Of a stretch of 64,000 nt of DNA, positions 40,592 to 48,341 are shown piece by piece (position 1 is the first letter of the stretch; each line of letters opens with the position of its first letter). The notes beneath the pieces were generated by a model, which made no database searches, was not told the origin of the DNA, and saw nothing but the letters and a program-made list of their open reading frames with translations. The stretch is from assembly GCF_007744075.1 (NCBI RefSeq), contig NZ_CP036266.1, positions 6,685,248-6,749,247 on the forward strand. The letters run 5' to 3'. Source of the stretch: Gimesia chilikensis. Its GTDB lineage: Bacteria > Planctomycetota > Planctomycetia > Planctomycetales > Planctomycetaceae. The position numbers and the translations under genes are program-made.

Positions 40592-41361
40592 GGCTGGACT
40601 CCACTCGGTTCCGCTTCAAACTCGTGGTTGAGTTGGATTTGTTCAGAGTCTGTCTGCAGCAGTTCTCTTACTGATTTGCCAACCAGTTCCAGGTCACCGG
40701 CGATGCGATCTGCCATCTGGGCCCGCGACAGAGCAACCACATAACAGACGCCCCCCACGAGCAATCCGATGACGGTAGTGGAGAACGCCAGTACCAGTTG
40801 TGCGGACAGGCGGCTCAGATCGCCCTGGCTCAATGCCAGCAGACCGGGGCCCAGGGGAATCAGTGTGCCCGCCAGTCCCAGACAGGGGCCGAGTCGGACC
40901 AGCATGCGAACCTGGTTCACATCGCGCAGGAGATCGGTTTCCTGTTCATGAATCAGATGTTCGATGCGGGCGGTGAGGGTCAACCGGTTCTGGTGAGTCA
41001 GTTCCTGTTGCACCGATTCTGCAAACTGACGAATGCGGAAATGCTGTGCGGGATTTAGAGTGATCTGCTGGAGTGAATTCTGCAGAGCGTTATTTTCGTC
41101 TGATTCAATGTTGCGCAGTTGCTGGGTCTGTTCGGGCCGCTGGTGACGTCGCATGATCTGAAAATCGAGTAACAACTCACCCGACTGCCAGAGCATGCGA
41201 ACAAAGCAGAAGCCCAGTAGTGCCAGAACGGGGTAGAGCAACAGCAGGCTGGTTTCATATATCAACTGGTTTAAATGTGTCATGGGTGTTACCAGCCCAA
41301 GTGTCGGGTCGGGCAGAATCAGAGGGAGTGCTGAGGCAGGAAAAATTGGAAACCAACACAT
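40588..41361 (-). CDS. MotA/TolQ/ExbB-type proton channel protein
   Basis: A 257-residue inner membrane protein with three helices: about 35-60 (LLLLYPVLALLGFCFVRML), about 165-190 and 195-220. The conserved segment VRLGPCLGLAGTLIPLGPGL and the following AFSTTVIGLLVGGVCYVV mark it as a MotA/TolQ/ExbB family member, which uses proton flow to drive a partner. The ATG at 41361 has AGGGTGAG upstream; an internal ATG at 41283 would remove a short extra leader and is the alternative. It is the first gene of the operon that continues with DUF2149 and CobN-like genes. Confidence 0.88.
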   Translation of the reverse strand: MCWFPIFPASALPLILPDPTLGLVTPMTHLNQLIYETSLLLLYPVLALLGFCFVRMLWQSGELLLDFQIMRRHQRPEQTQQLRNIESDENNALQNSLQQITLNPAQHFRIRQFAESVQQELTHQNRLTLTARIEHLIHEQETDLLRDVNQVRMLVRLGPCLGLAGTLIPLGPGLLALSQGDLSRLSAQLVLAFSTTVIGLLVGGVCYVVALSRAQMADRIAGDLELVGKSVRELLQTDSEQIQLNHEFEAEPSGVQP

Positions 41362-41533
41362 TCATTCTCACCCTGATAGGGGGGAAATCAAGGCTGTAAT
41401 AATGAAAGTTTGGTAAAGACAATCACAAAATTATATAGCTGGACTTGAAGATCCCTTAACTCTCGCGTCTAATCAATCTATTACTTTGCATGATGCCTAC
41501 CCGATACTTTTTCCGCCTATCAAGTCCCTCACC

Positions 41534-41555
41534 TGTAAGACAATGATGTCTTACA
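41534..41555. promoter_or_regulatory. Palindrome TGTAAGACA-N4-TGTCTTACA
   Basis: Perfect 9-base arms separated by four bases, midway between the chelatase operon and the DUF1559 gene. The size fits an operator for a dimeric regulator; a small hairpin is the alternative. Confidence 0.45.
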
Positions 41556-41615
41556 CCTCACCGAGAGATTCTTTCCCAGTGACAACTTTGCAGCGGCTGT
41601 TTAGCAAACATTGCA

Positions 41616-41631
41616 ATATTCGTACGAATAT
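41616..41631. promoter_or_regulatory. 16-base perfect palindrome
   Basis: ATATTCGTACGAATAT is an uninterrupted palindrome 56 bases upstream of the DUF1559 start, in the position of an operator or activator site. Confidence 0.4.
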
Positions 41632-41687
41632 CATGTTAATAGTCGCAGCACGGCATGTCAAAGCTATAAACATCGAGGAACACATCA

Positions 41688-42674
41688 ATGAACGCCAGAT
41701 TGACCCGCCGCTCTCTGCGTGGATTCACGCTGATTGAATTACTGGTTGTGATCGCGATCATCGCGATTCTGATTGCCTTGTTGCTTCCCGCGGTGCAGCA
41801 GGCCCGCGAAGCAGCACGACGCTCGCAGTGTAAGAACAACCTGCACCAGTTAGGCATTGCACTCCATAATTATGCTGATGCCCACCGGTGTTTCCCCATG
41901 AATCGAACCGGCAGAACCTATTACAACTGGTCGGGCCTGGCGATGCTGGCCCCGTTTATTGAAGAAGCGAACCTGTATAACGCGCTTGATTTCAATCAGG
42001 CACCTTATACGGTCTCATTCGGGGGATCGGTTCGGGCGGATGGGAGTGCCAACCTGGCGGCAGCACAGACCCTGGTCAATGTTTTTATGTGTCCCTCTGA
42101 TCCTGCGGGAAAAATCTCACCCGAAGGCTTTGGTCCCACCAACTACATGTTCAATGTCGGCAGCGGGCGGGTTGACAATGGTTCGATCACCCTGACGAGT
42201 GCTGGGCAACAGCCGGACGGAATCTCGTTTGAATCATCGAGTATTAAATTCCGAGATATTATCGACGGAACTACGAATACCATCGCCCTGGGGGAAAGTA
42301 CGATTGGACTGGGAGACGGTAAGCAACCCTTTCAGAGTGTGTTGCGACAGCATATCCGCGATTCATCACTCTTTCCGGCCTGCAACGCTGGTCCTTCGGA
42401 TAATGTCTGGTACAGCGACCGGGGTGATGCCTGGATCAAGGGAAGTTTTCCTTCTTCAGCCATGACGTTCCATTACAATCCGAACTGGCATGGGGGTGAC
42501 TGTCTGACGGGCAACTCGGTTCAGGCGCTGATGGGACCACGGAGCTATCATACCGGTGGTGCGCACATCCTGTTGTGTGATGGTCACGTGCGGTTTATTT
42601 CAGATAACATCAACACCGAACTGATGCAGAACCTGGCAACGCGATCCGGCGGAGAGGTCATTGGTGAATTCTAA
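41688..42674 (+). CDS. DUF1559 pseudopilin-like protein
   Basis: A 328-residue DUF1559 protein with the prepilin-like leader [15 protein letters not shown], Glu at +5, and the conserved [20 protein letters not shown]; the C-terminus holds [15 protein letters not shown] and ends in GGEVIGEF. Apart from the cysteine-containing middle loops it is a typical member. GAGGA precedes the ATG at a good distance. It is divergent from the chelatase operon and may share control with it through the two palindromes between them. Function of the family is not established; exported, probably assembled or surface-exposed. Confidence 0.93.
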   Translation: MNARLTRRSLRGFTLIELLVVIAIIAILIALLLPAVQQAREAARRSQCKNNLHQLGIALHNYADAHRCFPMNRTGRTYYNWSGLAMLAPFIEEANLYNALDFNQAPYTVSFGGSVRADGSANLAAAQTLVNVFMCPSDPAGKISPEGFGPTNYMFNVGSGRVDNGSITLTSAGQQPDGISFESSSIKFRDIIDGTTNTIALGESTIGLGDGKQPFQSVLRQHIRDSSLFPACNAGPSDNVWYSDRGDAWIKGSFPSSAMTFHYNPNWHGGDCLTGNSVQALMGPRSYHTGGAHILLCDGHVRFISDNINTELMQNLATRSGGEVIGEF

Positions 42675-42748
42675 ACTGGAGACGCTGTTGATTTCGCGTT
42701 AGTCGCTAATGTCGGGCTCGGAAGTTTGGCAACCGGCTGCTGTCCCTG

Positions 42749-42880
42749 TCATGCGGTCGATTCGACACTCAGTGCGGCGATGTCCTGTCGCGGGGGTGCG
42801 CCGAAGGGGCGGCGGTATTCTCTGCTGAACTGGGAGGAGCTTTGGTAGCCGACGCGGAATGCGGCCTCGGCTGCTCTCTT
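42749..42880 (-). pseudogene. Remnant of an AraC-family regulator
   Basis: A frame of about 40 codons ending at 42749 encodes the C-terminal helix-turn-helix of an AraC regulator: [19 protein letters not shown] followed by [13 protein letters not shown]. Upstream of it a TAG interrupts the frame and the rest of the domain cannot be recovered in any frame. An 85-codon frame over the same bases is a shadow. The N-terminal part of the original gene is lost. Confidence 0.75.
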
Positions 42881-43043
42881 CGGGAGCGGTGACTATTGTG
42901 CTGACTGTCCGCCGGATGGAACGGAGCACCGCTCTAGCCGAGAGAATCAACGGCAAGGGAAGCCAGGCACGGACGGTCGACGGTGGGATGACCGTTGGTT
43001 AGCTGACCGCCCGACTGATATTCCAATCTCATTGTGATTCGTT

Positions 43044-43083
43044 ACAGGGGCAGGACTCTCAAAGCCGAGAGTCCTGCCCCTGT
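43044..43083. other. Perfect 17-base hairpin
   Basis: ACAGGGGCAGGACTCTC and its exact complement enclose a six-base loop (AAAGCC). It is not followed by a proper T-run and lies between the AraC remnant and the GYF gene, 178 bases before that gene. It may be a terminator for an older gene or part of a repeat. Confidence 0.55.
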
Positions 43084-43260
43084 TCTATTTCTGGCTTTGG
43101 ACTGGCATAGTCTTACGATGCAAATCCTGTTTTTGAGTGTTTCGCTCTGGAACTCGCCCGCGCACTATGTACTATGGAACAGTAATCCTATGTACCTGCA
43201 TGCAGCTGTAACCACTTCCAACGAGACGAAATATTTTAACAGACGGAATCCCTCCCGATT

Positions 43261-44112
43261 ATGAGTGACTGGTACTTCAAACAGGACGAACAGATTCAGG
43301 GACCGTATCCGTTTCAGGAACTGTTGGAACTGATGCGCGAAGCAAAGCTGGGCCCCGAAACCCTGGTCCGCAACTGTGCCGAGGGGGACTGGCAACGTGC
43401 CGACTCCGTCAGTGGATTATTTGATCGGGCAGAAGAGGCCCCCACCGGGGAGATGTCATCGGAAGCTGATCCGGATGTTGACGACGAAGCCGAGACAGGC
43501 GCCTATTCGGACGAGACCTGGTCAACCACGGTAAAAGCGGCCGTGGATAAGATTGATTCACGTAACCCGAAACCGACAGAGGAAGAGCAGGAGGAAGCGG
43601 AGCCCCTGCAGATCGTTCCCGAGATCAGCCTCTCCATTCTGCAGCGTCCTGCGGTGCGTATGGTGATTCTAGCCTGCATTCTGGTGGTGTGTGCAAGTGC
43701 CGGGGTGTATGGCTTTATTCAGTGGATGGGGGAAGAGCAGGTCTATTTCCCGTTGGTCGGTGAGACTTCTCCGCTACTGTTTCTGGTTTATGCGACCTGT
43801 GCGTTTCTGGTCGTGGTGTTGATAGTCCCGCTGTTGTCCTATGTGTCGACCACATATCTGCGGACGGGATACAAACTGGGAGCGTCCCTGGTCACGGCTG
43901 GGCTGGCAGCGCTGTATCTGCTGCACTGGTCCGAACGGCAGAACCTGTCTTTTCCCGCGCGAAATCAAGCGGAAGCGAAACTCTTTTTCCCGTTGATGGG
44001 CGAGTGTTCGACTTTTTCCTATTGGATGTACTTCACGGACGTTTTGATTTTCGTGGCGGTGCTGACATTCTTTACCGCCCGCTGGCTGGAGTCGCATGCA
44101 GATGAAGTGTAA
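43261..44112 (+). CDS. GYF-domain membrane protein
   Basis: A 283-residue protein with an N-terminal GYF_2 domain (MSDWYFKQDEQIQGPYPFQE, then LVRNCAEGDWQRADSV), which usually binds proline-rich peptides, an acidic linker (about 60-120) and four membrane helices (about 135-155, 168-190, 198-220, 250-275). The role is unknown; in planctomycetes GYF proteins commonly neighbour DUF1559 genes. It is the first gene of a likely operon: the next gene overlaps its 3' end by 17 bases. Confidence 0.85.
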   Translation: MSDWYFKQDEQIQGPYPFQELLELMREAKLGPETLVRNCAEGDWQRADSVSGLFDRAEEAPTGEMSSEADPDVDDEAETGAYSDETWSTTVKAAVDKIDSRNPKPTEEEQEEAEPLQIVPEISLSILQRPAVRMVILACILVVCASAGVYGFIQWMGEEQVYFPLVGETSPLLFLVYATCAFLVVVLIVPLLSYVSTTYLRTGYKLGASLVTAGLAALYLLHWSERQNLSFPARNQAEAKLFFPLMGECSTFSYWMYFTDVLIFVAVLTFFTARWLESHADEV

Positions 44113-45190
44113 TTATCGAAGTACTCGAACTGTTGTCGCCCCCCGGCAGGTGAAGTCATTTCGCGCCCGGAGAGGCTATACCATCATTGAACTCCTGACG
44201 GTCACTGCAGTAATCAGTATGCTGATTGCCCTGTTATTTCCTGCCCTGCAGTCGGCCCGGAGTTCGGCGCGGCGGGTCCAGTGTTTAAATAACATGCGGA
44301 ATGTAAGCCTGGGCCTGTTACAGGCGACAGACAGTGCCAATCGGTTTCCGGCCTGTGGCTACTATGGGGACGGGACTCCGGGCACCGTGGGTTCTTTCCG
44401 CAGCTGGGTAGTGGATATTCTGCCTTACATCGATCAGGCAAGTCTGTATAACGAGTGGGACTTTGATGAACATTACCTGAAGACCACCAATGGTCCTCTG
44501 GGAGATAAGCATATTGCGGTACTGATCTGCCCTGATGACATCAGTGAAGTCCCCGGACAGGGGAACCTGACCTATGTCGTGAACAGCGGCGTGGGATTTT
44601 CGGCCCTGATCGGTGGCGTGCATGATTGTCCGATTGGCCCGCTGAGCGGAAAGCTGGATCTGAACGGGAACGGGATCACCTGTAATTCCTCGACGAAAGG
44701 GGACGGCACGCCCTCCGACCGAGAACTGTTCTTTCAGATGGGACTGTTTTTCAATGAAACGTGGAAGGGTACAATTCGCGCGCAGCGGCATCACACCATG
44801 GCCAGCATCACCGATGGGACATCCAACACGCTGTTGATCTCGGAAAATATTCGTACGGGTTACAATCCGCAAGACCCCTTGTCCAACTGGGCTTCTCCGA
44901 ACCCTTACCTGACGAGCTTTTATATTGGAACTCCCTGCAAGGGGGGAAACTGCGCTGCAGGCAACGTCGATTACAATCTGGCAAACTCCGGAGAGAGTGC
45001 GATCAACGCGGGGATTAAGAAGTCGGAGGGGCATTCTCCGTTTCCCAGCTCACTGCATCAAGGAGGCGTGCATGCTGGTTTTTGTGACGGACATATCCAG
45101 TTTCTCTCCGAGAAGATTGACGGGAAAGTTTACGCTGCCATGGCCAGCCCCCAGGGGCAGGCGCTTGAGAACACACTGCTGGCCCAATAG
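44096..45190 (+). CDS. DUF1559 pseudopilin-like protein
   Basis: A 364-residue DUF1559 protein with leader RARRG/YTIIELLTV, the typical Glu at +5, then LQSARSSARRVQCLNNMRNVS, and a closing VHAGFCDGHIQFLSEKID. It diverges from the two other DUF1559 copies in this window (YTIIELL rather than FTLIELL, SARSSARR rather than AREAARR). The ATG at 44096 with GGAG four bases upstream, or the one at 44102, starts inside the GYF gene, so the two are translationally coupled. Cys-rich middle (TPCKGGNCAAG). Confidence 0.9.
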   Translation: MQMKCNYRSTRTVVAPRQVKSFRARRGYTIIELLTVTAVISMLIALLFPALQSARSSARRVQCLNNMRNVSLGLLQATDSANRFPACGYYGDGTPGTVGSFRSWVVDILPYIDQASLYNEWDFDEHYLKTTNGPLGDKHIAVLICPDDISEVPGQGNLTYVVNSGVGFSALIGGVHDCPIGPLSGKLDLNGNGITCNSSTKGDGTPSDRELFFQMGLFFNETWKGTIRAQRHHTMASITDGTSNTLLISENIRTGYNPQDPLSNWASPNPYLTSFYIGTPCKGGNCAAGNVDYNLANSGESAINAGIKKSEGHSPFPSSLHQGGVHAGFCDGHIQFLSEKIDGKVYAAMASPQGQALENTLLAQ

Positions 45191-45253
45191 AGACCGTATT
45201 CAGATACGGGTCAGACGAAACATGCAGACGACTTGTTGATAGAAACAGAAATC

Positions 45254-47884
45254 ATGCCTATGTCCTACTTCAGTCGGTTCTTGACAACCAAAGCAGCGAT
45301 ATTGAGCGGCTTACTGCTGTTGCTGGCAGGCGGACTCCTCACCCCGATATTGGCGGCTGAGGAAGAACAGCGAGAGGCTTCTTTTCTGAAAGACATTCCC
45401 CAGGCAACCGAGCTCAAAATCCGCAGTCAGTTTGACAAAGCAGATACGAATGGAGACAAAGTGCTGGACCAGGCGGAGTATCTGGCGCGGCTCAAACCCG
45501 AGCATCAGAAGGTGGGCCGACTGGAGTTCCTGATCAGCGATCACAACGATGACCAGCAGATGACGTTTGAGGAATTCTTCAGAACGCCGGCTGTCCCGGC
45601 GGATTTACGGCGGATTCCTGATCCTGTCCGAGACCGGGTCAAAGAACTGGTGAGTTCTCTGAATTCGCAATTTGCGAAATGGGACATCGACGGCGATGGG
45701 GGGCTCAGCAAAGAGGAATTCCAGGCCTCACGGTTGAAAGAGAGTGTTCCCGGAATGGAACGGACATTCTTTCCGGAATGGGACCCGGACAAAGATGGAC
45801 AGATCACCCGGGACGAAATCACCCGTTTGCTGGAAATCGCTTATGCGCTACGTACGCCCGAGGGGGAATTGCTGCGCGAACCGACGGGGCGGGTGGTCAA
45901 CTGGATGCTGTTTCGCCATCTGGATGCGGATCACAACGGTCAGTTGAACGCCGCGGAGCTCAAGATCCAGTTGAAAAGCGATCCTAAAGTTCAGGACCTG
46001 CTCAAGCAGGCAGATCAGAACCAGGATCAGCAGCTGAGCCTGAAAGAATGGAAGTCCACACGCGATTGCTGGATCGATCCATATTACTATTTCAAACGGA
46101 TCGATAAAAATTTCGACGCGCGGCTCAATCCCGAGGAACTGGCCGGTGATCGTGGTTTTCACCGCGATCTGGCCCCTTACCTGATTCCTGCTTTTGACTC
46201 GAATGCCGACGGGGTGCTCTCGCTTTATGAGTACCGCAACACGCCGATCACCAATCCGGTAGTGAAATGGCATGTGGGGCGGAAAGATACGAACAATAAC
46301 GGGATGCTCTCGGAGGCGGAATTTGACTGGAACCTGGGCCTGTCTGCCCGTTCGCTGGTGCGTGAATCATTTCACTTGCTCGACCTGGATCACAATCGAC
46401 AATTGGATGAGGGCGAGTTCTTATTCACTACGAATGCCCAGACGCCCCGCAAAACGTTTGCCAAAGCAGACACGAATGGCGACAAGGTGCTGGACCAGGC
46501 AGAGTACCTGGCGCGGCTCAAGCCCGAGCACCAGAAAGTTGGTCGACTGGAATTCCTGCTCGGCGATTTTGATCAGGATCAGAAGATGTCATTTCAAGAA
46601 TACTTCAGCACACCTGCGGTCCCTCTGGGGCAGCGGCGGATACCGGATCCAGTGATAGACCGAGTCCAACAACTGCTGGCTATGCAGGAAAAACGGTTCC
46701 GTGCACAGAAGGACGATATCGAGAAGCAGTCCGCTTCAGAAGCCCCCGAAACACCAGAGAAAGACGGTTCATCCGAGACGAAAAAGCATTTGAATCGAGT
46801 GACGCAGCTCCCTCCCGGGTCTGTTTTTGAATGGAATGGGAATCGTAATTTTTCACAAGAGAAGAGTAAACTGTTCCTGGAAATTGCTTATGCGGTGCGT
46901 ACGCCCCAAGGCGTGCTGTTGCGTGAGCCTTCGGGGCGGGTGGTGAACCTGAGGCTGTTCCGACATCTGGACACGGATCGCAACGGTCGACTGAGTGCCG
47001 GGGAACTTTTGCCCCAGTTGCAAGCAGAAAACAAGGTCGAGGAACTGATCAGACAGGCGGATGCCAACCAGGATCAGGAATTAGATCTGGAAGAATGGAA
47101 GACGACGAGTGAATGCTGGATCGATCCGGTTTATTACTTCAAGCGAATCGATAAAAATTTCGATGCGCGTCTCGATCCTGCGGAGCTGGCCGGTGACAGT
47201 GGTTTTCATCGTGATCTGGCTCCCTACCTGATTCCAGCATTTGACGAAGACAAGGATGGAGTGCTATCGCTGTATGAATACATGAATACTCCCATTACCA
47301 ATCCCGTGGTGAAATGGCACGTGGAACGAAAGGACAGAAACAACGATGGAAAACTGTCGCGCCACGAGTTTAACTGGAGTACCGGACAATTAGGGATGAG
47401 CCTGATTAAGGATTACTTTGACAAGCTGGACCTCAATCAGGACCAGCATCTTGATCAGCGGGAGTTTATTGTGAAATTCGACCTGGCCCGGGCACCGCGG
47501 GAACTTGTGTTTCAAAGCCTGGATCAAAATGACGATGGTCGGCTCTCGATCGATGAGGTCTTCGCTGCGACCCAGGAGATTGTACGTTTCAAAAACGACA
47601 TCCACTACCAGCGGGTGCGGACCAAGTTCGAAAAAGAATTTAAAGCACTGGACCTGGATCACGACGAGTCATTGAACCTGGCTGAATTTCAGGAAAAGAC
47701 GGCAGTGGTCATGCTGCCGCCATACAGTTACAGCCCGCGGATGATCGACCACTTCAAACGACACATTCCCACACCGAAAAAAAAGTACGTACCGGGAATG
47801 GTGCTCACAATCAATGTACTGCTCTTCATTCTAGTGGTCATCTATTTCGTGCGAGTGAAACTGAAGAAGCGTTCTGAATCGTAA
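45254..47884 (+). CDS. Exported EF-hand repeat protein with internal duplication
   Basis: An 876-residue protein with signal peptide (AAILSGLLLLLAGGLL, cleavage near ILAA), many EF-hand calcium loops (DKADTNGDKVLDQAEY, DIDGDGGLSKEEF, DPDKDGQITRDEI, DADHNGQLNAAEL, DQNDDGRLSIDEV) and a C-terminal membrane helix (MVLTINVLLFILVVIYFV) with a basic tail. Residues about 60-390 and 405-780 are two copies of one block; the phrase TNGDKVLDQAEYLARLKPEH and the following ten residues are identical in both. Two starts (45254, 45260) are possible. It follows the DUF1559 gene by 63 bases on the same strand and is probably part of the same operon. Role: calcium-dependent surface or envelope structure is an inference. 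Confidence 0.88.
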   Translation: MPMSYFSRFLTTKAAILSGLLLLLAGGLLTPILAAEEEQREASFLKDIPQATELKIRSQFDKADTNGDKVLDQAEYLARLKPEHQKVGRLEFLISDHNDDQQMTFEEFFRTPAVPADLRRIPDPVRDRVKELVSSLNSQFAKWDIDGDGGLSKEEFQASRLKESVPGMERTFFPEWDPDKDGQITRDEITRLLEIAYALRTPEGELLREPTGRVVNWMLFRHLDADHNGQLNAAELKIQLKSDPKVQDLLKQADQNQDQQLSLKEWKSTRDCWIDPYYYFKRIDKNFDARLNPEELAGDRGFHRDLAPYLIPAFDSNADGVLSLYEYRNTPITNPVVKWHVGRKDTNNNGMLSEAEFDWNLGLSARSLVRESFHLLDLDHNRQLDEGEFLFTTNAQTPRKTFAKADTNGDKVLDQAEYLARLKPEHQKVGRLEFLLGDFDQDQKMSFQEYFSTPAVPLGQRRIPDPVIDRVQQLLAMQEKRFRAQKDDIEKQSASEAPETPEKDGSSETKKHLNRVTQLPPGSVFEWNGNRNFSQEKSKLFLEIAYAVRTPQGVLLREPSGRVVNLRLFRHLDTDRNGRLSAGELLPQLQAENKVEELIRQADANQDQELDLEEWKTTSECWIDPVYYFKRIDKNFDARLDPAELAGDSGFHRDLAPYLIPAFDEDKDGVLSLYEYMNTPITNPVVKWHVERKDRNNDGKLSRHEFNWSTGQLGMSLIKDYFDKLDLNQDQHLDQREFIVKFDLARAPRELVFQSLDQNDDGRLSIDEVFAATQEIVRFKNDIHYQRVRTKFEKEFKALDLDHDESLNLAEFQEKTAVVMLPPYSYSPRMIDHFKRHIPTPKKKYVPGMVLTINVLLFILVVIYFVRVKLKKRSES

Positions 47885-48341
47885 GCGATCCTTTTCTTGC
47901 CAGGTGGTTCAGAGTCAGAAGCGTGACACGCTTCCAGTGCACAAGTTCAGGGGAACAATTCGTTATATCTGGATCACTTGAACGAATCTGCTTAACCCAA
48001 CTTCGACAAATCCTGGTGTTGCTTAAAAACAACATTTTCTTCCGCTTCCATTTGACTGCGTTCTATTGTTAAGCGAGCGAGGAAGAAAACTGCTGACGCT
48101 CGTTATTCCGACGGTGCCGAATGGTCCGGGTTTAACGATTGCCTGTTATTTCACTTCTGGTGAACCGGTCTTCTTGATTCGCTCGGAACAGTCAACCAGT
48201 CTCGCTGCCGCTCGCAGAGACTGTCTGAAACCATCCATCAGCCCACTATAGTGCTGAGCGTGATACCAAACCCAAGAAGAATCAGGAAGGGGCGTTTTCA
48301 AGTTTGCCTTGAATCAACGCAGCCTGCGACCCGTTTATCAA
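47885..48341. other. Intergenic region before the hybrid kinase
   Basis: About 455 bases without a credible gene, RNA or strong hairpin. It should hold the kinase promoter. Confidence 0.4.

Larger units (their letters stand above)
41362..41687. other. Divergent intergenic region between chelatase operon and DUF1559 gene
   Basis: About 325 bases with two palindromes listed separately and a TATAAT hexamer on the minus strand at 41430-41435, which could be a -10 element for the chelatase operon although no good -35 is visible. No gene and no riboswitch were seen. Confidence 0.5.
42675..43260. other. Intergenic region with AraC remnant and hairpin
   Basis: About 590 bases between the DUF1559 gene and the GYF-domain gene. 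It holds a degraded AraC gene on the minus strand and a 17-base hairpin, both listed separately. No intact gene was found. Confidence 0.6.

Noticed and set aside
42699-42956. An 85-codon minus-strand frame
   Set aside because: It is a frame-shifted shadow of the AraC remnant, whose true frame shows the helix-turn-helix sequence.
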